NCBI RefSeq assembly: GCF_900537995.1
Contig: NZ_LR027880.1
Span: forward strand, 515,001 to 579,000
Reading direction: 5' to 3'
Source: Roseburia intestinalis L1-82
GTDB taxonomy: Bacteria; Bacillota; Clostridia; Lachnospirales; Lachnospiraceae
Length of the DNA: 64,000 nt
The notes under the pieces were generated by a model. The model saw only the letters and a program-made list of their open reading frames with translations. It was not told where the DNA came from and made no database searches. Positions 52,635 through 61,744 of the stretch are shown here, one piece after another. Both the position numbers and the translations under genes were made by a program. Each line of letters starts with the position of its first letter. Positions within the stretch are counted from its first letter, which is position 1.

Positions 52635-54131
52635 TTGGATGCAAAAAGAATGGCAAGGGGAGCAGGAATCCTCTTAGCGATCACAAGTTTACCATCTTCA
52701 TACGGAATTGGTACATTAGGAGATGCGGCATTCCAGTTTATAGATCTGCTGGTGGATTTAAAACAGCGTTACTGGCAGGTGCTGCCGATCGGTCCAACCA
52801 GTTTTGGAGACAGTCCATATCAGTCATATTCCGCATTTGCCGGGAATCCATATCTGATCGATCTGGATGATCTTGTGCAGGAGAAGCTGCTTAGTGTGGA
52901 AGAGATCCGAAGTTTCCATTGGGGAAATGATGAAGCGGATATTGATTATGCGATGATTTATGAGAACCGCTTTAAAGTTTTGAAAATGGCGTTCGCACGA
53001 TTCGATATCGAAAATGAAGCTTTTGTAAGGTTCTGTGAAGAAAATGCCGGATGGCTTTCTGATTATGCACTTTATACTGCATTAAAGAAACATTTTGGTG
53101 ATGAGGAATGGCAGAAGTGGGACGAACCGCTTCGAAGCCGGGATCCTGAGGCATTAAAAGAGTATGAAACAACGTTACATGCAGACATATTGTTCTATGA
53201 ATTCTGCCAGTTTGAATTTTTTAAACAATGGAAAAAATTAAAAGAATATGCAAATAACAGAGGTATCCAGCTGATTGGTGATCTTCCGTTTTATGTGGCA
53301 TTAGACAGTGTGGATGTATGGGCAAACCGGGAACTTTTCTTATTGGAAGAGGATGGGACGCCAAAAGGAGTTGCAGGTTCTCCGCCGGATGCATTTTCAG
53401 AGAATGGACAAAAGTGGGGAAGTCCAGTATACAACTGGAGCCGGATGGAAGAAGATGGATTTGCCTGGTGGCAGGCGCGTATGTTAGAACATGCAAAGCT
53501 GTTTGATGTAATACGGCTTGATCATTTTGCAGCGATCGTAAAGTATTATGTCGTACCGAACAAGGCAGAAGATGGAAGAAGTGGAAAGTGGAGTAGGGGA
53601 CCTGGAAAGAAACTTACGGATGCAATCGAAAAAGTGATCGGAGATACACACATCATCGTTGAGGATATCGCAGGAAAGAGTCCGATACCGGGTGTGAAGA
53701 AGCTGATGGCAAGAACCGGATGGCCGGGCATCAAGATTTTGATGTTCGCATTTGGGGATGATACGGCAAACGAACATCTTCCACATAATTACACCGACTG
53801 CAATCTTGTCGTTTATGCGGGAACGCATGACAATGAAACAATTGTTGGTTACTTCAGGGATAAAACAGATTATGAACTTGCGTATCTGTACGAGTATCTG
53901 AATATCAAATATAAAGAAGAAATACCGGATGCGCTGATCCGGGCTGCCTATGCAAGCATTGCAGATGTGGTGATCATACAGATGCAGGATCTGATGAAGC
54001 TTGGAAATGAAGCGCGGATGAATGCACCATCCACCGTCGGGAGAAACTGGAGATGGAGGATTGGAACCGATGAACTGAGTGAGGAGCGGAGGGCATGGAT
54101 CCGGACGCTTGCGTCGGTTTATCACAGATAA
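52635..54131 (+). CDS. malQ: 4-alpha-glucanotransferase (amylomaltase)
   Basis: Transfers glucan chains between maltodextrins, freeing glucose in the cytosol. GH77 motifs are SPYQSYSAFAGNPYLIDLD, IGDLPFYVALDSVDVWANRELF, DVIRLDHFAA (nucleophile aspartate), IIVEDIAG (acid/base glutamate) and AGTHDNET (third acid). 498 residues, full length. The start is TTG at 52635, after GGGGAAG; an ATG at 52650 is possible but has a poor ribosome site. First gene of the maltodextrin operon. Confidence 0.95.
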   Translation: MDAKRMARGAGILLAITSLPSSYGIGTLGDAAFQFIDLLVDLKQRYWQVLPIGPTSFGDSPYQSYSAFAGNPYLIDLDDLVQEKLLSVEEIRSFHWGNDEADIDYAMIYENRFKVLKMAFARFDIENEAFVRFCEENAGWLSDYALYTALKKHFGDEEWQKWDEPLRSRDPEALKEYETTLHADILFYEFCQFEFFKQWKKLKEYANNRGIQLIGDLPFYVALDSVDVWANRELFLLEEDGTPKGVAGSPPDAFSENGQKWGSPVYNWSRMEEDGFAWWQARMLEHAKLFDVIRLDHFAAIVKYYVVPNKAEDGRSGKWSRGPGKKLTDAIEKVIGDTHIIVEDIAGKSPIPGVKKLMARTGWPGIKILMFAFGDDTANEHLPHNYTDCNLVVYAGTHDNETIVGYFRDKTDYELAYLYEYLNIKYKEEIPDALIRAAYASIADVVIIQMQDLMKLGNEARMNAPSTVGRNWRWRIGTDELSEERRAWIRTLASVYHR

Positions 54132-54215
54132 TTATGTTATAAAGTGCAGATTGCATTTTATATAAAAACAAAGTTCATGAAAACTTTTTGGGAAAAAGAA
54201 AAGGAGAGGAAAAAA

Positions 54216-55553
54216 ATGAAAAAGAAAGCAGTGTCATTATTAATGGTAGCAGCTATGATGACAACCATGGCAGCAGGATGCGGAAACAAAGCCGCAAACA
54301 ATGCTGGAAGCGATGCAGCAGCAGACAACAGCACAACAAGTGATGCAGCAGCAGACAACAGCACAACAAGTGATGCAGCAGCAGAGGAGACAGCAGGTAC
54401 TGAGGCAGCAGCCGCAGATTCTGAAGATGAGCCATGGTCCGGTACAATTACAGTATGGAGTCCACAGGAAGATCAGGACACAGGCTGGCTTGCAAAAGAG
54501 TGTGATGCATTTAATGCAGCTCATCCAAACTGGGATATCACTTTCAATTATGGTGTATGTGCAGAGGGTGATGCAAAAGCAACGGTTACACAGGATGTTG
54601 AAAACTCCGCAGATGTATATATGTTAGCAAACGATAACATCCCGGATCTGGTATCTGCAAATGCATTAGCAGAGCTTGGAGGAAGCTATCTTGACTATGT
54701 AACTACAACAAACTCTGATTCTATTACAGCATCTGTTACTTACAATGATGCAGTAGTGGCATTCCCGTTTACATCAAATACATGGTTCATGTACTATGAT
54801 AAGAGTGTATTTTCAGATGATGATATTAAGAGCTTTGATACCATGTTAGAAAAAGGAAAAGTTTCTTTCCCATTATCTAACTCCTGGTATATTCAGGCTT
54901 TCTATGTAGCAAACGGATGTACATTATTTGGTGATGGTACTGATGCAGCAGCAGGTGTCGATTTTAGTGGTGACAAGGCAGCAGCAGTTACTGAGTATCT
55001 TGTAGACCTTTGCAAGAATCCAAACTTCATTAATGATGCAGACGGAGCAGGTATTGCCGGTTTACGTGATGGCAGCGTTAATGCCATTTTCTCAGGTACA
55101 TGGGATGCAGAATCTGTAAAAGAAGCTCTTGGCGATAACATGGGTGTTGCAGCTCTTCCTACTGTAAATATCGGAGGAACAGAGGGTCAGATGAAATCTT
55201 TCATAGGATCTAAAGCAATCGGCGTTAATCCAAATACAGAGAATATGCAGGTTTCCATGGCTTTAGCGGCTTACCTTGCAGGTGAAGATGCCCAGAAAGA
55301 TCATTATGATATGAGAAATATCCTTCCTACAAATACAAACATTGCAATCTCAGATGATGAAATTGCTACGGCAGTTACAAAAGTTATGACAGATACATCT
55401 ATCATGCAGCCATTAGTAAGCGAAATGAGCAACTACTGGTCACCGGCTGAGAACATGGGTAAAGCACTGGTCGCTGGTGAGATCACAGCTGATAACGCAG
55501 CAGAGAAAACAGAAGATATGAATACAACAATGAACACAGACATTGCACAGTAA
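54216..55553 (+). CDS. malE: Maltodextrin ABC transporter solute-binding lipoprotein
   Basis: 445 residues from the ATG at 54216 (GGAGAGG upstream). The signal peptide MKKKAVSLLMVAAMMTTMAAG ends before a lipobox cysteine (A-A-G-C, C22). A low-complexity linker (SDAAADNSTT repeats) precedes the family-1 binding domain (GTITVWSPQEDQDTGWLAKE ... ALAAYLAGEDAQKDHYDMRNILPTN). It captures maltodextrins outside the membrane and delivers them to the MalFG permease encoded downstream. Confidence 0.93.
   Translation: MKKKAVSLLMVAAMMTTMAAGCGNKAANNAGSDAAADNSTTSDAAADNSTTSDAAAEETAGTEAAAADSEDEPWSGTITVWSPQEDQDTGWLAKECDAFNAAHPNWDITFNYGVCAEGDAKATVTQDVENSADVYMLANDNIPDLVSANALAELGGSYLDYVTTTNSDSITASVTYNDAVVAFPFTSNTWFMYYDKSVFSDDDIKSFDTMLEKGKVSFPLSNSWYIQAFYVANGCTLFGDGTDAAAGVDFSGDKAAAVTEYLVDLCKNPNFINDADGAGIAGLRDGSVNAIFSGTWDAESVKEALGDNMGVAALPTVNIGGTEGQMKSFIGSKAIGVNPNTENMQVSMALAAYLAGEDAQKDHYDMRNILPTNTNIAISDDEIATAVTKVMTDTSIMQPLVSEMSNYWSPAENMGKALVAGEITADNAAEKTEDMNTTMNTDIAQ
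54312..54384 (+). repeat. 30-bp tandem repeat in the lipoprotein linker
   Basis: Two exact 30-base units (54312-54341, 54342-54371) plus a 13-base partial unit encode S-D-A-A-A-D-N-S-T-T. Copy number can change by slippage, altering only the spacer between lipid anchor and binding domain. Confidence 0.85.
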
Positions 55554-55576
55554 AAAGATTTCTTCTGATAGAAATC

Positions 55577-55602
55577 CCAGGGTGCCCGGACGGGCATCCT
55601 GG
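55577..55602 (+). promoter_or_regulatory. Hairpin between binding-protein and permease genes
   Basis: CCAGGGTGCCC (55577-55587) pairs with GGGCATCCTGG (55592-55602), 11 bp, loop GGAC, with a weak T-rich tail. Such hairpins protect the 3' end of the binding-protein message and limit permease expression. Confidence 0.75.
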
Positions 55603-55638
55603 ATGTTTCTACATTGAGATTTAAAGGAGGCCCATAAC

Positions 55639-57021
55639 GTGAAAAAGGCTGGAATGAAAAAAGGAAAAAATAAAGAATTTTCAACACCGTACACGGTTAC
55701 AAATGCGGTGGCAAAAGGAAATATAATCACAAAACTTTCCCTGTTAATTATGGGCTTAGGAAATATTGCACATAAACAAATTGGAAAGGGAATCATGTTT
55801 CTTGCAGTAGAAGCTGCATATATCTGGTACATGATTCAGTCAGGAATTTATAATTTATCTATGCTGCCATCTCTTGGATGGAGAGAGCAGGAAAAAGTAT
55901 GGAACGAAAAAAAGAGTATTTATGAATATACAGCAGGTGACCAGTCAGCACTGATTCTGTTGTATGGAGTGGCAACAGTTTATATTACAGCAATGTTTAT
56001 CATTGTCTGGAGAGAGTCCGTAAAGAGCTCTTATAAATCGGAAGTGCTGGCAAAATCAGGAAAGCACTTAAACAACTTTAAAGAAGACTGCAAGAGTTTG
56101 TTAGATCAAAATTTATATAAATTACTGTTGGCAGCGCCGGTTATGGGAATTTTAATTTTTACGATCTTACCACTGATCTATAACATTACCATGGCGTTCA
56201 CGAACTACAGTAAGGTCAACGATCATCTGGTATTATTTGACTGGGTGGGACTGGCAAATTTCAAGAAGATTTTAAACTTCGGTGACAGCATCGGCAAGCA
56301 GTTCTATTCCGTATTAGGATGGACACTGATCTGGGCCATTGTAGCAACCGCATTAAACTATATCCTCGGTATGATCTTAGCAATTATCATCAACCGTAAG
56401 GAGACAAAAGGAAAGGCATTTTGGAGATTCTGTTTTGTACTTTCCATCGCAGTACCGCAGTTCGTATCACTGCTGATCATGCGTACCATGTTACAACCGA
56501 CCGGTATCGTCAATACGCTGTTATTAAAATATGGTCTGATCGATACCGCATTACCGTTCTTTTCAAATGCAACATGGGCAAGAGTAACGGTTATTGTTAT
56601 TAACCTCTGGGTAGGTATTCCGTATACGTTACTTCAGGTAACTGGTATTTTACAGAATATTCCGGGTGAACTTTATGAGGCAGCAAAGATCGACGGAGCG
56701 AATGCTGTACAGACTTTCTTTAAGATCACATTGCCTTACATGTTATTCGTTATGACGCCGTACCTGATCACACAGTTTACGGGAAATATCAATAACTTCA
56801 ATGTCATCTTCCTTCTGTCAGGTGGAAATCCTACTCCGGTGGATGCCACGGCAGGAAAGACAGACCTTCTTGTTACCTGGCTGTATAAGCTGACGGTTGA
56901 TAAGAACTATTATAACTTAGGTGCTGTTATTGGTATTATGACATTTATTGTACTTGCGATCGTAGCATTGGTAACATATCGCAATACCGCATCCTATAAA
57001 GATGAGGAGGGATTCATGTAA
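55639..57021 (+). CDS. malF: Maltodextrin ABC permease MalF
   Basis: 460 residues from GTG at 55639 (AAAGGAGG upstream). Long N-terminal part with two extra membrane helices, then the permease core. The ATPase-contact loop is GELYEAAKIDGANAVQTFFKITLP (EAA motif). VIFLLSGGNPTPVDATAGKTDLLVTWLYKL is typical of MalF. It forms the channel with MalG. The stop overlaps the MalG start (ATGTAATG). Confidence 0.93.
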   Translation: MKKAGMKKGKNKEFSTPYTVTNAVAKGNIITKLSLLIMGLGNIAHKQIGKGIMFLAVEAAYIWYMIQSGIYNLSMLPSLGWREQEKVWNEKKSIYEYTAGDQSALILLYGVATVYITAMFIIVWRESVKSSYKSEVLAKSGKHLNNFKEDCKSLLDQNLYKLLLAAPVMGILIFTILPLIYNITMAFTNYSKVNDHLVLFDWVGLANFKKILNFGDSIGKQFYSVLGWTLIWAIVATALNYILGMILAIIINRKETKGKAFWRFCFVLSIAVPQFVSLLIMRTMLQPTGIVNTLLLKYGLIDTALPFFSNATWARVTVIVINLWVGIPYTLLQVTGILQNIPGELYEAAKIDGANAVQTFFKITLPYMLFVMTPYLITQFTGNINNFNVIFLLSGGNPTPVDATAGKTDLLVTWLYKLTVDKNYYNLGAVIGIMTFIVLAIVALVTYRNTASYKDEEGFM

Positions 57022-57932
57022 TGAACTGGACACATACGAGTACAGCAGCAGTGGCTGCGAAAAAAAGTGGTGCACCCAATACGGCAAAAATCCGTAAAAC
57101 AGTGATAAATGTGATTGTTCACATTTTCCTGGCAATACTGGCATTTATCTGGGTTCTCCCGATTTTCTGGGTAATCCTTACAAGTTTCCGTGGAGAGAAA
57201 GGTTCTTATGTAAGTACATTTTTCCCGAAAACCTATACATTTAATAATTACATCAAATTATTTACAGACACCAGTATTTTAAACTTTCCGAAGATGTTTA
57301 TGAATACCTTTGTGATCGCAATTTTTACCTGCATCATTTCTACCATCTTTGTACTTTCAGTGGCATACAGTATGTCAAGAATGCGATTTAAGATGAGAAA
57401 ACCGTTTATGAATATTGCGATGATCATTGGTCTGTTTCCATCTTTCATGTCCATGATCGCTGTGTACTATATTTTAAGAGCACTTAATTTAGCAGATGGT
57501 GCAATGATCCGTGTAGCACTTATCATCGTGTTCTCCGCCGGTTCCGGTGCAGGATTTTATGTTGCGAAGGGATTTTTTGATACAATCTCAAAATCGCTGG
57601 ATGAGGCAGCGATTATCGATGGAGCGACAAGATGGAATGTATTTACAAAGATTACTGTACCGCTCAGTAAGCCGATCATCGTATATACGATTTTAACATC
57701 CTTTATGGGACCATGGGTTGACTTTATTTTTGGTAAAGTTATCTGCCGTGCAGATGCACAGTATTATACGGTGTCTATTGGTCTTTGGAAGATGCTTGAG
57801 AAAGAGTATATCGACAGCTGGTATACCTGTTTCGCTGCAGGTGCAGTTGTGGTATCAATTCCGATTGCAATTCTGTTCTTAATGACACAGAAGTTCTATG
57901 TGGAAGGTATGACCGGAGCTGTCAAGGGCTGA
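57021..57932 (+). CDS. malG: Maltodextrin ABC permease MalG
   Basis: 303 residues, six membrane helices. EAA loop SKSLDEAAIIDGATRWNVFTKITVPLSKP; C terminus FLMTQKFYVEGMTGAVKG matches MalG. Translation is coupled to malF by overlap. No ATPase (MsmK/MalK) gene lies in this operon, so a shared ATPase encoded elsewhere must power it, as is common in Firmicutes. Confidence 0.93.
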   Translation: MNWTHTSTAAVAAKKSGAPNTAKIRKTVINVIVHIFLAILAFIWVLPIFWVILTSFRGEKGSYVSTFFPKTYTFNNYIKLFTDTSILNFPKMFMNTFVIAIFTCIISTIFVLSVAYSMSRMRFKMRKPFMNIAMIIGLFPSFMSMIAVYYILRALNLADGAMIRVALIIVFSAGSGAGFYVAKGFFDTISKSLDEAAIIDGATRWNVFTKITVPLSKPIIVYTILTSFMGPWVDFIFGKVICRADAQYYTVSIGLWKMLEKEYIDSWYTCFAAGAVVVSIPIAILFLMTQKFYVEGMTGAVKG

Positions 57933-58001
57933 TCCACAGGATACAAATGGAATATGAAGGCACATTCTGGTGTGTCATTGGGCAGATGGGAAGTCTGCCG
58001 G

Positions 58002-58035
58002 GAGAGCAGGGACGGTTTGTTTCTGCTCTCTTTTT
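58002..58035 (+). terminator. Terminator after malG
   Basis: GAGAGCAG (58002-58009) pairs with CTGCTCTC (58023-58030), then TTTTT. It ends the malQEFG transcript. Confidence 0.88.
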
Positions 58036-58225
58036 AAATTCATAGGAAATTGCGTCCTATGAATTTAAAAGCCCTCCGGGCAGGATGCGCATCTTGCGGA
58101 GCAGAAGTTAGCTGTAAACAGCACCGCTCGAGCGCGAAAGAGTCGCAAGCGACTCTTTATTCTAATAGAGTAGTTGAAGGATGCTGAGGTCAAATAGTGC
58201 AATCAGGAAGCTTGGGTGCACTATT
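58032..58225 (+). repeat. Cluster of perfect hairpins between malG and amylase
   Basis: TTTTAAATTCATAGGA (58032-58047) is perfectly complementary to 58055-58070 (16 bp, 7-base loop). AAAGAGTCGC/GCGACTCTTT (58137-58146/58149-58158) and AATAGTGCA/TGCACTATT (58193-58201/58217-58225) follow. No gene is seen in 57933-58282. The block looks like a repeated intergenic element plus a leader or operator for the amylase gene. Confidence 0.6.
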
Positions 58226-58282
58226 GTGACTTTAACATAATTGAAAAAGCGCAGGCATATATGCGCAGAAATGAGGACTGAG

Positions 58283-60046
58283 ATGAAAAAGAGAATCATT
58301 GCGGCTGTTTTAGCCGGTATGTTGATAGTTTCCGCAGGGGGATGTGGAAATGGGACAGCTTCATCAGGGAATGCTGTGGATAATTCGAATGGAATGGCGA
58401 CGGAAAGTTCTGCGGATCAAGCCATAGCTTCTGCCGGGCAGGATGAAAATGCAGATGCTGACACGAAGGAGGGGGGAGTGACCGCCCTTTCTCTGATGCA
58501 GGAAGTCAATACCGGGGATGAACAGATCATTGATGATAATTACCGTACATGGTATGAGGTGTTTGTGTACAGCTTTTTTGACAGCGACGGGGACGGCATC
58601 GGGGATCTGAATGGTCTGACAGAAAAGTTAGATTATATCAATGACGGTGATCCGGCGACAGATACGGATCTTGGATGTAACGGAATCTGGCTGATGCCGG
58701 TCATGCCATCGACAACCTACCATAAATATGATGTGACGGATTACTGTGATATTGACCCGGAATACGGTACGATGGACGATTTTAAAAATCTGATCGCGGC
58801 ATGCCATGAGAGGGGAATCAATGTCATTATCGATCTTGTCATGAACCATACTTCCTCCCAGCATGAATGGTTTAAAACGGCAGCAGATTACCTGAAAAAC
58901 CTGCCGGAGGGAGCAGAGCCGGATGCGTCGGAGTGTCCTTATGTGGATTACTATAATTTTTCTAAGGAAATGCAGGGCGGTTACAGTAAGCTCGATGGTA
59001 CAGACTGGTATTATGAGGCGCAGTTCTGGAGCGAGATGCCGGATTTAAACCTTGGCAGTCAGGCAGTCCGTGATGAATTTGACAAGATCGTAGACTTCTG
59101 GCTTGATCTGGGGGTGGACGGATTCCGCCTGGATGCGGCAAAAGAGTATTACAGCGGAAGTGTGGATAAAAATGTGGAAGTGTTGTCATGGTTTCATTCC
59201 ATGGTAAAAGAGAAAAAAGAGGATGCCTATATCGTGGCGGAGGTCTGGACGGATCAGAATACCTACGCAAAATACTATGAGAGTGGTATTGACAGCTGTT
59301 TTGATTTTTCTTTTGCGGACAGCACCGGAACGATCACTTCCGTGCTTAAAAATGGTTCGGCATCTTCCTATGGAAAGGCGTTGGTAAATCTACAGGATAA
59401 TCTTTCCCAGTACAGTGACAGCTATATCGATGCACCATTTTACACAAATCATGATATGGCACGAGGCGCAGGTTATTATTCTGGGGATGACAGTGAAAAA
59501 CAGACAAAGATCGCGCAGGCAATGAATCTGTTGATGTCTGGAAGTGCTTTTCTGTATTATGGAGAGGAACTGGGCATGAAGGGTTCCGGTAAGGATGAAA
59601 ATAAGCGTGCACCGATGTATTGGAGCGAAGATAGCGCAGTCGATGGAATGTGCAAGGGACCTGCTGATATGGATGCCATAAAAATGAAATACGGTGCGCT
59701 CGAAACACAGGAGAAAGATGGAAACTCTATTTACCAGTTTGTAAAACAGACGATAAAACTCCGCAATGAGTACCCGGAAATAGCCCGTGGAACAGTAAAG
59801 TTTGAGGAGAATATTTCAGATGACAAGGTATGTGTCATAAAGAAAACATATGGTGATTCAGAAATACTTCTGGTTTACAATTTTGCTCCGGAGAGTGCGG
59901 ATGTAGATTTATCCGGAGTTACAGTTGGAGAAAAGAGCGGAGGTGATCTTGCAGTTGGCGGTGTACTGCTGACGGGCACAGAAGAGGCAGTGCTCCAGGA
60001 TGGAACACTGACAATGCCGGGATATTCGGTGGTGATAGTGAAATAA
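58283..60046 (+). CDS. GH13 alpha-amylase-type lipoprotein
   Basis: 587 residues from the ATG at 58283 (TGAGGA upstream). Signal peptide MKKRIIAAVLAGMLIVSAG with lipobox cysteine (G-G-C), then a linker of about 60 residues, so it is anchored outside the cell. GH13 motifs: NVIIDLVMNH, DGFRLDAAKE (nucleophile D), AYIVAEVWTD (acid E), FYTNHDMARG (third D). SFFDSDGDGIGDLNGL is a calcium-loop-type start typical of oligo-1,6-glucosidase/neopullulanase-like subfamilies. It trims malto-oligosaccharides at the surface for the transporter upstream. Confidence 0.93.
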   Translation: MKKRIIAAVLAGMLIVSAGGCGNGTASSGNAVDNSNGMATESSADQAIASAGQDENADADTKEGGVTALSLMQEVNTGDEQIIDDNYRTWYEVFVYSFFDSDGDGIGDLNGLTEKLDYINDGDPATDTDLGCNGIWLMPVMPSTTYHKYDVTDYCDIDPEYGTMDDFKNLIAACHERGINVIIDLVMNHTSSQHEWFKTAADYLKNLPEGAEPDASECPYVDYYNFSKEMQGGYSKLDGTDWYYEAQFWSEMPDLNLGSQAVRDEFDKIVDFWLDLGVDGFRLDAAKEYYSGSVDKNVEVLSWFHSMVKEKKEDAYIVAEVWTDQNTYAKYYESGIDSCFDFSFADSTGTITSVLKNGSASSYGKALVNLQDNLSQYSDSYIDAPFYTNHDMARGAGYYSGDDSEKQTKIAQAMNLLMSGSAFLYYGEELGMKGSGKDENKRAPMYWSEDSAVDGMCKGPADMDAIKMKYGALETQEKDGNSIYQFVKQTIKLRNEYPEIARGTVKFEENISDDKVCVIKKTYGDSEILLVYNFAPESADVDLSGVTVGEKSGGDLAVGGVLLTGTEEAVLQDGTLTMPGYSVVIVK

Positions 60047-60117
60047 TATGTCAGGCTGTGCCGGGCAGATTTAAGAGATTATGGACAGAGCAGGCAGTAA
60101 TGTGCCTGCCAATCCAA

Positions 60118-60762
60118 TTAGTAGTTCAGCAGGAAATCCGCAAATTTCGTATAGTAATCTTTCTGCTCGGAGCGGCTGAAAACACCAAAGTAGCAGCTGT
60201 CATAAATGCCATATTTCTGGATCCACTGATTATCGGTCAGTTCGATCGCACATGGATAGGACTCTGACTCGCCATCATCGGTGGAGTAGATCAGATGATC
60301 TTTATATTTTTCTAACACATCATCCGAAACATAGGTGCGCAGATCCATCAGCGCACCTTCTTCGGCATAATCGGTGTAAACACTTCCTGTACCGAAAAAC
60401 AGATCCTCGCCGCCGGCACCGATCATCGTGGAAAGTACCATGTAGTCGTTGTAGTCCGTTGTTGCATTTGGATCATCGGAAAACTGCAGATTTGCAGAAA
60501 CGTCGATTGGCTGCTGTTTTTTATCATAACCGGCAGCATCAGAAAATTCGTCAAACGCAGCCTCGGCATTTTCACTGGTTGTCTGGACATTGATCATGAT
60601 GACGCTGAGTACCGGCTTGCGGTAAGTGATAAAATGATATCCCAGACCAATCACGATCGCAGCAATGACACCTCCAAATAAAATATGCAGTTTGTAATAG
60701 TCCCAGATATACTGAACTTTTGCCTTGTTCGAAAGTGCTTTAAAATCTGTCTTTTTTTCCAT
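60118..60762 (-). CDS. Conserved single-pass membrane protein, unknown function
   Basis: 214 residues. A short cytosolic N terminus (KVQYIWDYYKLHI) is followed by one membrane helix (FGGVIAAIVIGLGYHFI, about 29-45) and an extracellular domain with DPNATTDYNDYMVLSTMIGAGGEDLFFGTG and DSCYFGVFSRSEQ. The YIWDYYKLHI phrase is common in Lachnospiraceae membrane proteins of unknown role. Convergent with the amylase gene; a GCAGGCA/TGCCTGC hairpin (60090-60109) lies between them. Confidence 0.8.
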   Translation of the reverse strand: MEKKTDFKALSNKAKVQYIWDYYKLHILFGGVIAAIVIGLGYHFITYRKPVLSVIMINVQTTSENAEAAFDEFSDAAGYDKKQQPIDVSANLQFSDDPNATTDYNDYMVLSTMIGAGGEDLFFGTGSVYTDYAEEGALMDLRTYVSDDVLEKYKDHLIYSTDDGESESYPCAIELTDNQWIQKYGIYDSCYFGVFSRSEQKDYYTKFADFLLNY

Positions 60763-60892
60763 GGTATTTCTCCAATTCTAAATATTTGTCATATTTCCAC
60801 TAGCATAACATATATAAAAAAATGAAAAAAGTGCCAATTTGTGAAGTTTTTCTAAAAAATGTTACTGTTTACACTATATGCGGGAGCAGTAA

Positions 60893-61492
60893 CTAAAAAT
60901 TTTCTGTACTCTGGTCCGTCAGTGTTTCTAAACAGGTCAGCACTTTTGACATATTTTCCATGATCGTATCGGTATTAAATAATTGCGGTTGCAAGACGGA
61001 GTTACGGATCGTGGAAAAAATGCCGCCGGAAAGAAATGAGGCGAGAAGTTCCGGGGATACGGAAAAGGTGCAGCCGCGTTGTTGGTGTTCTTTCAGATTA
61101 CTTAAGATGTTAGAGTGTATTTCTTCATTAAAAATATCAAGCGGTGAGGCGGACATGTCGCTTTTTAAAATATTCTGGATCAGTGATTCGTGCTCCTTAA
61201 AATAGAGTATGGACCTTTGGGTAAGGTAGAGCGTGTAAGCATAAATTCCGTTGGGGGGAGTTTCCTCTTTTGCCTGTGAGATGAACTGATCCTGCTTTTG
61301 GCGGATAAAAAAAGAAAAGAAATCATACTTGTCTGCAAAATGTTTATAGAACGTGGCGCACCGGATCGTTGCCTCATCACAAAGCTCATTCACAGTCAGA
61401 TCGTCAAATCTTTTTTTCTCCAAAATAGTTACAAAGGCATCACACAGTGCCTTGTAAGTTTTTCGGATTCTTAAATCTGTTTTTTCTTCCAT
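60893..61492 (-). CDS. TetR/AcrR-family regulator
   Basis: 199 residues from the ATG at 61492 (a longer frame to 61525 is less likely). N-terminal HTH: IRKTYKALCDAFVTILEKKRFDDLTVNELCDEATIRCATFYKHFADKYDFFSFFI, the TetR pattern. The C-terminal ligand domain is helical (TetR_C_7-like). It is divergent from the MMPL remnant at 61745 and probably once repressed it. Confidence 0.9.
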   Translation of the reverse strand: MEEKTDLRIRKTYKALCDAFVTILEKKRFDDLTVNELCDEATIRCATFYKHFADKYDFFSFFIRQKQDQFISQAKEETPPNGIYAYTLYLTQRSILYFKEHESLIQNILKSDMSASPLDIFNEEIHSNILSNLKEHQQRGCTFSVSPELLASFLSGGIFSTIRNSVLQPQLFNTDTIMENMSKVLTCLETLTDQSTENF

Positions 61493-61520
61493 AATTATTC
61501 CGTCCTTTCGAAAAATAAAA

Positions 61521-61619
61521 GACAATTATTCTGTTTTTGTCAAATAACTATCATATACATTGCAATTGTACGTTGAAAAAAACGATTTGTTATTATGATA
61601 CAGAAAACGAATAGTTGTC
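61521..61619 (+). promoter_or_regulatory. Inverted operator-like pair between tetR and the MMPL remnant
   Basis: GACAATTATTCTGTTTTTG (61521-61539) and CAGAAAACGAATAGTTGTC (61601-61619) are near-complements placed on either side of the divergent promoter region, a plausible pair of TetR sites. Confidence 0.5.
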
Positions 61620-61744
61620 AATTATAAAACAACCGTCAGAAATAAAACAAATGAAAATCTACTGAAAAAGCAGGGATCAGAAAAAAGGATACAGGGAGAG
61701 CAGTAGAAAACGTTTGAAAGGTTTTTTGAAAAAGGAGAAAGCAT

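Noticed and set aside
54312..54384. Tandem repeat considered as a CRISPR-like array
   Set aside because: Units are adjacent with no spacers and keep a reading frame in the lipoprotein linker. No Cas genes are in the window.
59346..59708. Minus-strand frame opposite the amylase gene
   Set aside because: Antisense shadow; the plus-strand frame carries catalytic GH13 motifs over the same bases.
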